Below, piece after piece: positions 54,660 to 63,619 of a stretch of DNA of 64,000 bases. The stretch is taken from contig JANOCT010000027.1 of the NCBI GenBank assembly GCA_031412335.1, forward strand, positions 1-64,000, in the 5' to 3' direction. This DNA is from JBBQYA01 sp031412335 (GTDB lineage Bacteria; Bacteroidota; Bacteroidia; Sphingobacteriales; Sphingobacteriaceae). The first letter of the stretch is position 1. Each line of letters begins with the position of its first letter. The notes beneath the pieces were generated by a model. It searched no databases, had not been told where the DNA came from, and saw nothing but the letters and a program-made list of their open reading frames with translations. The position numbers and the translations under genes are program-made.

Positions 54660-54765
54660 TCATTTAATTTTGGGTAAAAATAACTTTTTGACTTTAGCAT
54701 TGGCTTCTTTTTTGCAAATGTTTAAACAATTTTAATAAGATAATACATAAACCTACTTTTGATGT

Positions 54766-56058
54766 ATGATGAAATATATTTTTGTTTTAGTGAGTATTTT
54801 TGCAGGCTCATCAACTTTTGCGCAAGATGGAACATTGAAAGCTATCTCAGCTAAAGGTTCTATCTTGAAAGTTGTTGAAATGGTGGTAAAACGAAATACG
54901 TTATATACCAGTCTTGATCCTGATTTTTTACATACCTCTTTAGTCTTACAACTAGGGCAGATAAATCAGAATATGAAAGGGTCGTATTTATTTTTTGGAG
55001 AAAGCGATAAAAGGTATTTTAAAACAGGAGAACATTCGCCAAATGATGAATCAATTATTTCATCTGAACTTGTAATAGCAAGAAAGCCTTCAACAACATT
55101 TAGTTTTTTTAGTGGAAACCTAGAAGGTAAAGTGATTTTCAAACTGATTTATGCTAAACCTTTAAAAAATTCAGGAAAGCCTGATAAAAAAAAAACTTTA
55201 ATCCCTTGTGATTTTCCCACTGTAATTGATCAAGATCTTTGGCGTGCTGGACTTCCAGTTCCTACCATTACTCCAACTTCACATGTTGTAAATCATGTAA
55301 TTCTACATCATTCTGCAGGTTCAAATACTGATACTGATTATTTAAATACCGTTCGAAACGTTTATTTATTTCATACACAGGTAAATAATTATGATGATAT
55401 GGGTTATAATTATTTAGTAGCTCCAAATGGAGATATTTATGCCGGTAGAGATGGTTTTGGTTCGGAAGATGATAACATAAAAGGAGCGCATTTTTGTAAT
55501 AAAAACAACAATACTATGGGAATTTGTCTTTTAGGAAATTACCAAACTGCTATTCCTACCGATACTGCGCTGCAATCAATTTCTCAATTAATTGCATGGA
55601 AGTTGAAAAAAGAAAATATAAATCCGTTGGATTCTACTTTACATCCAGAAAATTTACCTAGTCAATTTTTGTTAGGCACTATTGCTGGTCATAGAAATGG
55701 TTGTGCTACTGAATGTCCGGGTGATAATTATTTTGCTAAAATCGATAGTTTGAAAAACGTAGTAGCTTCTAAATTAACTACATGCAACTCAACTGCATTA
55801 CCTCCTTTCACCCATTTACACAATGCTATAAGCGTTTATCCAAATCCAACGTCCAATAGTATTATTATAAATTCAGTACAAACTATTATTCAATACCAAA
55901 TCATTAATCTATTTGGAAATACACTTTATACTAATTTTCCGAACACAAACAATACAACATTTAATTTTCAAAACATAGCTGCTGTACCAGGAGTATATAT
56001 GATCCGAATAAATACAATTTCAGGTTGGAGATCTTATAAATCAATTTTAACTCCATAA
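54766..56058 (+). CDS. T9SS-secreted N-acetylmuramoyl-L-alanine amidase (PGRP/Amidase_2 fold)
   Basis: The 430-aa protein has a signal peptide (to about FAQD). An Amidase_2/PGRP domain spans about 175-345, with zinc ligands in VILHHSAGSNT and GHRNGCATECPG and the active-site Tyr region MGYNYLVAPNGDIYAGR. It ends in a T9SS type A tail (ISVYPNPTSNSI, then AVPGVYMIRINT). It cleaves the amide between muramic acid and the stem peptide and is exported, so it may act on other bacteria's walls. A -7-like TACTTTTG sits at 54754-54761, very near the start, so the second ATG at 54769 (MKYIF) is possible. Confidence 0.9.
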   Translation: MMKYIFVLVSIFAGSSTFAQDGTLKAISAKGSILKVVEMVVKRNTLYTSLDPDFLHTSLVLQLGQINQNMKGSYLFFGESDKRYFKTGEHSPNDESIISSELVIARKPSTTFSFFSGNLEGKVIFKLIYAKPLKNSGKPDKKKTLIPCDFPTVIDQDLWRAGLPVPTITPTSHVVNHVILHHSAGSNTDTDYLNTVRNVYLFHTQVNNYDDMGYNYLVAPNGDIYAGRDGFGSEDDNIKGAHFCNKNNNTMGICLLGNYQTAIPTDTALQSISQLIAWKLKKENINPLDSTLHPENLPSQFLLGTIAGHRNGCATECPGDNYFAKIDSLKNVVASKLTTCNSTALPPFTHLHNAISVYPNPTSNSIIINSVQTIIQYQIINLFGNTLYTNFPNTNNTTFNFQNIAAVPGVYMIRINTISGWRSYKSILTP

Positions 56059-56092
56059 AAAAACGGAGAACCAGTTTCCTGACTCCCCGTTT
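56057..56092 (+). terminator. Probable terminator after the amidase gene
   Basis: An imperfect hairpin: AAACGGAGAACCAG against CTGACTCCCCGTTT with a TTTC loop, directly after the stop. Pairing has several mismatches and no long T run follows on the plus strand. Confidence 0.5.
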
Positions 56093-56130
56093 ATTATTAA
56101 TTAAAAAGGTAAAACGATGAATGAGTTTTT

Positions 56131-56322
56131 TTAGTGTACAACTAACCGAGCCACTTCAGAATTCATGGAATCAATTGTTAAAATCATAAAATAAACTCCT
56201 TTAGAAACTTTATTTAATGGAATTTCAATGGTATTATTTCCTGCCCAAAACCTTTGGCCGGAATAATTTATATTTAACTTTATAATTGGTTTATCATTTT
56301 TATTCCAATCAAAATTTGTAAG
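56131..56322 (-). pseudogene. Orphan T9SS C-terminal sorting tail (fragment)
   Basis: A minus-strand frame without a start codon, from just after a TAG (56323-56325) to a TAA at 56131-56133, encodes about 63 residues. They end NTIEIPLNKVSKGVYFMILTID and then VARLVVH. The motif N-x-x-x-[LI]-x-x-x-x-x-G-V-Y-x-[LM] followed by V-x-x-[LI]-V-V near the end is the classic T9SS tail. It overlaps the end of the 216-aa outer-membrane gene in another frame, so it appears to be the remnant of a lost secreted protein gene. Confidence 0.6.
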
Positions 56323-56959
56323 CTAATTGTAGTTTCGCCAATACTTCAAAGCTCATATCAGTTGATTTTCTGTAACCATTAGAATCATTTATATATGATT
56401 CCCAAGTAACCTTGTTACATTGATTAAACGCATTATATCCAATTTCAGGAGAAATAATAATATGCTTAATAGGCTTTATTGTAAATCCTAATCCAAAAAA
56501 AGTATTTACACCATTTGTTGTAAATGTATGTCGGCTATGTGAATTTACAATACCACCATAAGATTCTGATTTGCTTTCAGAAAACCTGTAAGAAATATCG
56601 GCAAAAGTGTAAATCCAATTTTTTGATTTGAAAATATTATACTGACCTCCCAAGCCAATTTGATAATTTATTTCGCCTTTATTATCAAAAAAAGGAGGAT
56701 TTTCATCTAAGAGATTATCTTCTCTAACATTTTCATAGTTCGCATTAAATCTAAACCCTATTCTGTTTTTAGTATATCTCAAGAATATTCCGTCAAAAAA
56801 ATTAACTGGAGATAGGCCGGGAATACTATAATTATACTTTGAGAATTCATTTACTGTTAAAGAAGTAAATCCTATCTCAACGGAATTCTTATTTTCGCTC
56901 TGAGCTTGAATATTCTTAAAAGATGCAATTACTAATATTACTAAAACGAAATATTTCAT
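56309..56959 (-). CDS. Outer-membrane beta-barrel-like protein
   Basis: The 216-aa product has a signal peptide (MKYFVLVILVIASFKNIQAQ). Amphipathic strands such as NRIGFRFNANYENV and INYQIGLGGQYNIF, and a C-terminal Phe (LAYKF), are typical of small outer-membrane beta barrels (OMP_b-brl). No function can be named. A T9SS tail fragment follows its stop in another frame. Confidence 0.7.
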   Translation of the reverse strand: MKYFVLVILVIASFKNIQAQSENKNSVEIGFTSLTVNEFSKYNYSIPGLSPVNFFDGIFLRYTKNRIGFRFNANYENVREDNLLDENPPFFDNKGEINYQIGLGGQYNIFKSKNWIYTFADISYRFSESKSESYGGIVNSHSRHTFTTNGVNTFFGLGFTIKPIKHIIISPEIGYNAFNQCNKVTWESYINDSNGYRKSTDMSFEVLAKLQLAYKF

Positions 56960-57025
56960 AAATTGTAGATTTAAATAAATTTTTCTGCTTTCTGTTGAAA
57001 AAATAAATTTAGCAAATAAAAATAA

Positions 57026-59398
57026 TTATCTCAAATAAACATAGGTAATTCCATCTCCTCCCCTGTCGGCATGTTCATCTTCCATTTTTATAACAGATTT
57101 TAAAGGTGATAAATAACTACGAATTAGTTTTCGTAAGATTCCATCTCCTTTTCCATGCAAAATTCTTAAGTTAGAGAAACCCATCATAGTAGCATTATCT
57201 ATATATTTTTCTAAGATAGCAATGGCATCTTCCCCTCTTTTTCCACGTAAATCTAGTTGAGGGCTAAACTGTATATTTTGCTCAATTGCTGTATTCTGAT
57301 ACCCTGATGCTATTTTCATCTCTGCAGGAATTTCATCTTTCTCTGCTTTTGCCAATCTATTCTTTTTAACTACTGAACGTAATTCGCCAATTGCAATTAC
57401 AACTTTATCTTTATTTATTTCAAGCACTTTTCCTATTGCACCACTTTCCGAAACTTTCACAAACATCCCTACCTCTAAGTTAATTTCTATTTCCTTTTCA
57501 ACTATTAGTAGTTTGGCTTCTGGTTCAAGTTTAACTAATTCATCTTGTAATTCTTTTCTCTTTTTACTGGTTAATGCTTTATCAGCTCCTGAAGATTTGA
57601 TTTCAGAGATTGTATTTTCAATTAATTTATTTGCGTTTTGTAAAAGTATTTTTGCTTCCGATTTTGCTTCTTTCAACAAATCTTTTTTATTCTTTTCCAA
57701 AAAATCTTTCATTTTTTGGTTTTCATCCAACAAAAAGTTTAATTTTCTTTCTCTTTTATCTGAAATTAATTTTTCATCTAATAATATTTTTTTCTCTTTT
57801 TCTAAGGTAACAAGCATTTCATCCGCTCGTTGCTGATTATTACCTGCTTTTCTTTTAGCTAATTGTATCAGATTTTGAGGTAAGCCAATTTTCTCAGCAA
57901 TTTCAAATGCATAAGAGCTACCTGGCTTACCAATTTGAAGTGAATAAAGGGGTTGCATCGCATCTGCGTCAAACAACATAGAAGCATTCATTATTCCGTC
58001 TGTTGCGTTGGCAAATAATTTCAAATTGGAATAATGAGTAGTAATTACACCTCTAACGTGTTTTGTATGAAGTACTTCCAATACAGCTTCTGCCATTGGA
58101 CCTCCAAACTGTGGATCTGTTCCAGTTCCAAACTCATCAATTAAAATCATGGTATTAGCATTGGCGAACTCTACAAATTTTTTCATTTTGGTAAGATGCG
58201 CACTATAAGTACTCAAATCACTTTCAATTGATTGATCATCTCCAATATCTATCATGATATTTTTAAAAATTCCTGCTTGCGAATCTGCTCTTACTGGGAT
58301 CAATAACCCATGTTGCAACATCATTTGTAGAAGGCCAACAGTTTTTAAGCAAACAGATTTCCCGCCAGCATTTGGTCCAGAAACTAATACAACTCGCTGA
58401 TTTTCTGTAATATTAATTGCTAAAGGCACTATTTCTTTTCCATCTTTTTTATGACTTAAAAATAATAATGGATGGCGAGCTTCTTTAAAATCTAAACTTT
58501 GAGCTGGGACTAAAATTGGTAAGGCAGCATTTAGTTGTATAGCCAAATATGCTTTGGCTCTTACCATATCTACTCTTGCTAATAAATTATGGTACGCTAC
58601 AATTTCTGGAAAAAATGGCCTAATTGAATCCGTTAGTGTTATTAATATTTTTACAATTTCTCTTCTTTTAGCAAATTCAAGATCACGAAGCTTGTTATTT
58701 AATTCAAAAACTTCGGCTGGTTCTACGAATAAGGTTTGCCCAGTAGATGATTCATCGTGAACATATCCTTTTAATTTTCTTTTATTTTCTGCTAATAACG
58801 GAATTACCAATCTACCATCGCGAACAGTTAAATTACTATCTGCTGTCCAACCTTCTTTTTGAGCATTTTTAAATATATGATCAATTCTTTTACGAACTTC
58901 TATGGCTGCTTTTGCTAAATCCGCATTCAAATTACTTAGTTCACGACTAGCATTTTCTTTTAACTTTCCTTTTTGGTCAAAAACAGTTTCGATGGTGCGA
59001 ATCAATGTTTTATCAGTCTCAACACCTCCCAAAAGTTGAATTAAATAAGGATATTTCTCTTCACGCTCCTTAAAATATAAAATACATTGCGAAACAGTAA
59101 GTAATCCAAAATATAAATTAGAAAATTCATCCTCTGGTAAATAACTGCCAGGTATTTTTCCTGTAATGGTAGCTTGTTTCAGATCATTAAATTGAGTTGA
59201 AGGAAATGGTTTATCTTGCTCTAATAAAAATTTAAATTCATTTACTTGAAAAAGATAACGTTGAAGAATTTCAAAATTACTCTGAAACTGCATACCATCA
59301 ACTAAATTTATTCCCATTGAACTTAAGCAATGAGATTTTAATAATTCCTTTATTTCGTTGAAACCTAGTTTTTCGTAAATATTATCGGGATATAGCAC
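57026..59398 (-). CDS. mutS2: MutS2: ATPase with C-terminal Smr endonuclease domain
   Basis: The 790-aa protein has the MutS core and clamp without the mismatch-reading domain I, Walker A GPNAGGKSVCLKT, DEFGTGTDP and ITTHYSNLKL of the MutS ATPase, a long coiled coil (520-650), a KOW-like insert (EVGMFVKVSESGAIGKVLEI) and the C-terminal Smr domain (LDLRGKRGEDA, HGKGDGILRKLI). MutS2 proteins limit recombination or split collided ribosomes. Not mismatch repair MutS. The DUF4296 lipoprotein gene lies 4 bp upstream on the same strand. Confidence 0.95.
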   Translation of the reverse strand: MLYPDNIYEKLGFNEIKELLKSHCLSSMGINLVDGMQFQSNFEILQRYLFQVNEFKFLLEQDKPFPSTQFNDLKQATITGKIPGSYLPEDEFSNLYFGLLTVSQCILYFKEREEKYPYLIQLLGGVETDKTLIRTIETVFDQKGKLKENASRELSNLNADLAKAAIEVRKRIDHIFKNAQKEGWTADSNLTVRDGRLVIPLLAENKRKLKGYVHDESSTGQTLFVEPAEVFELNNKLRDLEFAKRREIVKILITLTDSIRPFFPEIVAYHNLLARVDMVRAKAYLAIQLNAALPILVPAQSLDFKEARHPLLFLSHKKDGKEIVPLAINITENQRVVLVSGPNAGGKSVCLKTVGLLQMMLQHGLLIPVRADSQAGIFKNIMIDIGDDQSIESDLSTYSAHLTKMKKFVEFANANTMILIDEFGTGTDPQFGGPMAEAVLEVLHTKHVRGVITTHYSNLKLFANATDGIMNASMLFDADAMQPLYSLQIGKPGSSYAFEIAEKIGLPQNLIQLAKRKAGNNQQRADEMLVTLEKEKKILLDEKLISDKRERKLNFLLDENQKMKDFLEKNKKDLLKEAKSEAKILLQNANKLIENTISEIKSSGADKALTSKKRKELQDELVKLEPEAKLLIVEKEIEINLEVGMFVKVSESGAIGKVLEINKDKVVIAIGELRSVVKKNRLAKAEKDEIPAEMKIASGYQNTAIEQNIQFSPQLDLRGKRGEDAIAILEKYIDNATMMGFSNLRILHGKGDGILRKLIRSYLSPLKSVIKMEDEHADRGGDGITYVYLR

Positions 59399-59402
59399 TG
59401 TT

Positions 59403-59759
59403 TTACTTTTTCAATAAACCCACTTGCTCTTTATTTACCTCATCGATCATTTCAGTATATATTTTTTCCATTAATTCAGGATGCTCACTATAATATTCCA
59501 TACTTTTCGATAAACCAATTGAATCTGTGTTATGCTTTTTAAGTAAATAACGATAATATTCTGGTAATGAATAACTAATACTATCAGGTAAAGATTGAGT
59601 GAAAACTGCTGATTCGGCCTCGTGAAGATCTTTCAATAATAATTTCATCTTTTCTTGTTCGAGTACACCTTCAGGCACTGTTTTGTTTTGGCAAGAGAAG
59701 AAAAAAAAGAATAAAAGTATGAATGCAGTTTGTAGCATCCTGCGTAAATTCGCCGACAT
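59403..59759 (-). CDS. DUF4296 lipoprotein
   Basis: The 118-aa product has a lipobox FFSC near residue 23 (FFFFFSCQNK). The DUF4296 pattern follows: LLKDLHEAESAV, YRYLLKKHNTDSIGLSKSMEYYSEHPELMEKIY. This Bacteroidota-specific family is of unknown function and is anchored at the periplasmic face or outer membrane. It lies 4 bp upstream of mutS2. An internal ATG (MLQTAF) seven codons in could be the true start. Confidence 0.82.
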   Translation of the reverse strand: MSANLRRMLQTAFILLFFFFFSCQNKTVPEGVLEQEKMKLLLKDLHEAESAVFTQSLPDSISYSLPEYYRYLLKKHNTDSIGLSKSMEYYSEHPELMEKIYTEMIDEVNKEQVGLLKK

Positions 59760-59791
59760 AATTAGTATTTAAAAATCAAAAATATCATTTA

Positions 59792-60457
59792 ATGAGCGTT
59801 GCAGAAAATATCAATAAAATTAATCTTCATATTAAAGGTTCTAAAGCCAAATTGGTAGCAGTTTCTAAGACTAAAAGCAATGAACTTATTTTAGAAGCCT
59901 ACCATACCGGACAAAGAATATTTGGAGAAAACCATGTTCAAGAATTAGTAGAAAAGTATGAAACTTTGCCAAAAGATATTTATTGGCATCTAATCGGTCA
60001 TTTGCAGACCAATAAAGTCAAATATATTGCTCCTTTTATTCATTTAATTGAATCTGTTGATTCACTAAAACTTCTAACTGAAATTAATAAACAGGCACTA
60101 AAGAATAATCGAGTTATCGATTGTCTTTTACAAATTTATATAGCAGATGAGGATACAAAATTCGGTTTAGGCTACGATGAAGCAATTGAACTTTTACGAT
60201 CAGCAGAATTCGAAGCGATGAAAAATATTCGTATTGTTGGACTAATGGGGATGGCAACGAATACCGACAAACAGCCACAAATACGAACAGAATTTAAAGA
60301 ATTAACTGTTTTATTTGCAGGAGTGAAAGCAAGTTTTTTCAGGAAAGATGATTACTTTTCAGAAATATCGATGGGAATGAGTTCTGATTATGAAATAGCA
60401 TTAGAAGAAGGAAGCACAATGATTCGGGTGGGAAGTGGAATATTCGGAAATCGATAA
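59792..60457 (+). CDS. yggS: PLP homeostasis protein (YggS/PLPBP family)
   Basis: The 221-aa alanine-racemase-fold protein has the PLP lysine K26 in LVAVSKTKS, then GENHVQEL, WHLIGHLQTNKVKYI and SMGMSSDYEIALEEGSTMIRVG. It buffers free PLP; no enzymatic activity is known for the family. First gene of a plus-strand run (YggS, GNAT, DUF3298, aspartate kinase) with gaps or overlaps of a few bases. Confidence 0.94.
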   Translation: MSVAENINKINLHIKGSKAKLVAVSKTKSNELILEAYHTGQRIFGENHVQELVEKYETLPKDIYWHLIGHLQTNKVKYIAPFIHLIESVDSLKLLTEINKQALKNNRVIDCLLQIYIADEDTKFGLGYDEAIELLRSAEFEAMKNIRIVGLMGMATNTDKQPQIRTEFKELTVLFAGVKASFFRKDDYFSEISMGMSSDYEIALEEGSTMIRVGSGIFGNR

Positions 60458-60462
60458 AATCT

Positions 60463-60945
60463 ATGAATAAAACAATAATAAGAAAAGCTAAAGTTGAGGA
60501 TTTGGAACGAATGTTTGAGCTTATAAAAGAGCTTGCTTTGTTTGAACGTGCTCCAGAAGAAGTAACCGTAACGTTCAACGAATTTCGAGAAAGTGGTTTT
60601 GGTGAAAAACCGGTTTATTTTGCGTTTGTTGCAGAAGAAAACAATTTCATTTCCGCTTTTGCCCTTTATTACATCCGTTATTCAACTTGGAAAGGTCAAA
60701 GAATGTATTTAGAAGATATTTTAGTTACAGAATCTGAAAGAGGAAAAGGAATAGGCAAATTACTTTTTGACGAACTTATTGAAGAGGCAATTAGGAAAAA
60801 TTTAAATGGAATTAGTTGGCAAGTTTTAGAATGGAATACGCCTGCCATTAATTTTTACAAAAAATACAATTCTAATTTAGATCCTGAATGGATAAATGGA
60901 TCAATAAGTTATGAGCAATTAAAACAATTAAGCAATGAAAAATAG
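60463..60945 (+). CDS. GNAT acetyltransferase, SSAT/thialysine type
   Basis: The 160-aa GNAT protein has the acetyl-CoA-binding ESERGKGIGKLLF and the WQVLEWNTPAINFYKKYN block. Its N-terminal ERMFELIKELALFERAPEEV is typical of spermidine/spermine or thialysine N-acetyltransferases. It would acetylate polyamines or lysine analogues. Five bases follow yggS. Substrate not certain. Confidence 0.86.
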   Translation: MNKTIIRKAKVEDLERMFELIKELALFERAPEEVTVTFNEFRESGFGEKPVYFAFVAEENNFISAFALYYIRYSTWKGQRMYLEDILVTESERGKGIGKLLFDELIEEAIRKNLNGISWQVLEWNTPAINFYKKYNSNLDPEWINGSISYEQLKQLSNEK

Positions 60946-61747
60946 CTTATTATTAATCTTTTTACTTTTTATTTTTAGTTGTAAGAATAAATCTAATAAT
61001 ATCAATAATAAAATTGCTAAAAACGATACGCTTGTCTATTCAATTAAAACAGATAGTGCAAAAAGTAAAAATTTTGTTTCGCGAGAAGGTGAAAAGATTT
61101 ATAGCTATGCAAAAGCCACATACCCAGTGTTTGAAGACTGCCAAGAGTTAAATAATATAATTCTAATTCATTTAATTGCTAGCGATAACCCTGATGCAAA
61201 ACCAGTTAGTTCTGTTAAAGAAAATTTAACTGGATTTACGAATGAATATGACATGTATTACAATCAAAGCGTTGCAAGCGGTTCTGAGCATTCATTTTCC
61301 ACTTATGAAAAAGATTATACTATTCGTTTGCTTACTCAAAATTCAGATTTTATATGTTTAGCACTTGAATATTATTCGTATTCGGGTGGTGCACATGGCT
61401 TAGGTGGCACCCATTTTATTAATTACGACATTAAGAACAAAAGAGAAATAACAATAGATGATTTATTTATAGCTGGAAATGATTCGTCGTTGACAAAAAT
61501 TGCAGAACAAATTTTTAGAAAGCAAGAAAATTTAACACAAAATGATTCATTGAAAAATTATTTCTTTGATGGGAATAAATTTTCTTTAAATCAAAATTTC
61601 ACAATTACCGATTCTGGATTAGTATTTTTATATAATTGGTATGAAATTAAATCATATGCAGAAGGAATTACTGAATTAGCTATTCCGTATTCTGCAATTG
61701 AAAAAATAGTAAAACCAAAATCTATATTAGCAACAAAAATAAATTAA
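60935..61747 (+). CDS. DUF3298/RsiV-like lipoprotein
   Basis: The 270-aa product has a lipobox IFSC at residue 16 and the DUF4163/DUF3298 pair. The hallmark is YYSYSGGAHGLGGTHFINYDIKNKREITIDDLF. The family includes RsiV-like lysozyme-sensing proteins and peptidoglycan-related lipoproteins. It overlaps the GNAT gene by 11 bp and shares one base with lysC, so it is part of the operon. Confidence 0.82.
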   Translation: MKNSLLLIFLLFIFSCKNKSNNINNKIAKNDTLVYSIKTDSAKSKNFVSREGEKIYSYAKATYPVFEDCQELNNIILIHLIASDNPDAKPVSSVKENLTGFTNEYDMYYNQSVASGSEHSFSTYEKDYTIRLLTQNSDFICLALEYYSYSGGAHGLGGTHFINYDIKNKREITIDDLFIAGNDSSLTKIAEQIFRKQENLTQNDSLKNYFFDGNKFSLNQNFTITDSGLVFLYNWYEIKSYAEGITELAIPYSAIEKIVKPKSILATKIN

Positions 61748-63024
61748 TGGAGGTATTTAAGTTTGGAGGAGCATCGGTAAAAGATGCTGAAGGTGTTCGT
61801 AATGTAGGAGTTATACTTAAAAGATCGGAAGGAGAAAAATTACTTATTGTAGTTTCTGCTATGGCTAAAACTACCAATAGCCTAGAAAAATTGGTAAAAA
61901 GTTTTATTCAAAAAGAAGAAAACTCAATTCAATTATTTAATGATATTAAAAATTGGCATATATCTTTATTGAACGAATTAATTAACGATTCAAATAATCC
62001 TGCTTTTGAACAGATTGAAAACCTATTTGTAGAGTTAGATTGGATTTTGGAAGAAGAACCACACGATGATTTTGATTTTGTTTATGATCAAATAGTTTCT
62101 TTTGGAGAATTATTTTCAACTTGTATTGTAGCAGCCTACTTAAAATCAATTGGTTTACCAGTATTTTGGTTAGATGCAAGAAATTGTATAAAAACAGACA
62201 ATTCGTATCGGGAAGCAATCGTTGATTGGAAAGAAACTCAAGAAGCAGTGAATCTAATTAAGGCTGATTTAGATAAAAATTTGATACCCCTTACTCAAGG
62301 TTTTATTGGTGGAACTTCTGAAAATTATACTACAACATTAGGTCGCGAAGGTTCAGATTACACAGCTGCAATTTTTGCAAATTGCCTTGACGCTGACTCT
62401 ATGACAATTTGGAAAGATGTTGATGGTGTTTTTAGTGCTGATCCTAAACTATTTAGCGGCTTGGAAGGAGGATTCAAACCACATCTTTTTACCAAACTGA
62501 GTTATATTGAAGCTATTGAAATGACGTATTTCGGTGCTACAGTAATCCATCCTAAAACGATAAAACCTTTGCAAAATAAATCTATTCAATTATTGGTAAA
62601 GCCGTTTCTTAAACCAGAACAAGCAGGTACTTATATAGGAATTATTGAGGAAAATTTAAAATATGATCCATCAGTAATTATAAAACAAAATCAATTGCTT
62701 GTTTCTATTTCTTCTAAAGACGCTTCATTTATTGCGGAAGATCATTTGCATGTAATTTTTGGAATTTTTGCTTTAAATCAAGTTAGGATTAATTTAATGC
62801 AAAACGCTGCGTTAAGTTTTTCTGTAAGCTTTGATAATGATGATAATAGAAGACCTAAATTGTTAAAAGCATTAGAAGAAAAATTTTCCGTTCGGTATAA
62901 TGATGGTTTACGTTTAATTACAATTAGGCATTATTCAGAACCACTTATTATCGAATTATTAAAAGGAACAAAATTATTTCTAGAGCAAAGAAGCAGAAAT
63001 GTGGTGCAGTTATTAGTTAAATAA
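61747..63024 (+). CDS. lysC: Aspartate kinase (monofunctional)
   Basis: The 425-aa enzyme has the N-terminal VFKFGGASVKDAEGV (KFGG motif), the TLGREGSDYTAAIFANCLDAD block and a short C-terminal ACT region. It phosphorylates aspartate at the head of Lys/Met/Thr synthesis. It is shorter than E. coli LysC, as usual for Bacteroidota enzymes. Its ATG overlaps the preceding stop by one base (TAATG). Confidence 0.93.
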   Translation: MEVFKFGGASVKDAEGVRNVGVILKRSEGEKLLIVVSAMAKTTNSLEKLVKSFIQKEENSIQLFNDIKNWHISLLNELINDSNNPAFEQIENLFVELDWILEEEPHDDFDFVYDQIVSFGELFSTCIVAAYLKSIGLPVFWLDARNCIKTDNSYREAIVDWKETQEAVNLIKADLDKNLIPLTQGFIGGTSENYTTTLGREGSDYTAAIFANCLDADSMTIWKDVDGVFSADPKLFSGLEGGFKPHLFTKLSYIEAIEMTYFGATVIHPKTIKPLQNKSIQLLVKPFLKPEQAGTYIGIIEENLKYDPSVIIKQNQLLVSISSKDASFIAEDHLHVIFGIFALNQVRINLMQNAALSFSVSFDNDDNRRPKLLKALEEKFSVRYNDGLRLITIRHYSEPLIIELLKGTKLFLEQRSRNVVQLLVK

Positions 63025-63201
63025 ATTGAAATATTTTAAAAGAAGATAAGATTAATAAATCCTAATCATCCTGAGTTTTCTAAAATCAAAATTATTGAAA
63101 TAGAGAAATTTCCTTTTGATAATCGAATATTTAAATGAATTGTCATGAAAACATAATGATTTCTATTATTTTTTCTACATTAGAAAATGCAATTTTAAAA
63201 A

Positions 63202-63510
63202 ATGAAGAAAATCTTTTTATTATCTCTCTTAATCACCTTTATATCAGTTGTTTCTTATGGGCAGGATAATGATTCTACAGTTAATCAAAAAAAGAAGCCA
63301 AAATCAAGTTATAGAATTGGTAAAGCTTCGGTTACAGTTTGGGAAAATAAAAGTAAGTCTGGAAAAGTTTTCAAGAATTTTACAGTTGAGAAAACCTATG
63401 AAAAAGGCGGGCAATGGTTTTCTTCAAGTAGTTTTTCTGAAACTGAATTGTTGGAATTAAAAGCAGTAATAGATAAAGCCATTGCTGAGGAAAGTGTGAA
63501 GGTTAAATGA
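63202..63510 (+). CDS. Small secreted protein, conserved in Bacteroidota
   Basis: The 102-aa product has a signal peptide (to about SYGQD). The mature part has SVTVWENKSKSGKVFKNFTVEKTYEKGG, W-F-S-S-S-S-F, and LLELKAVIDKAIAEE. A family with KVxENK-x-x-x-G-K-x-F-K-N-x-x-V-x-K-x-Y is familiar to me in Bacteroidota, but no function is known. Single gene. Confidence 0.7.
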   Translation: MKKIFLLSLLITFISVVSYGQDNDSTVNQKKKPKSSYRIGKASVTVWENKSKSGKVFKNFTVEKTYEKGGQWFSSSSFSETELLELKAVIDKAIAEESVKVK

Positions 63511-63619
63511 TTTGAATAAAATCATAAAATTACTAATTGCACCATTGATATGTTACAAATACTAAGCAATTTCTGCCTATAAAATTTTCTATTTTGCGTT
63601 CCGATAAATAGAAAAAAGT

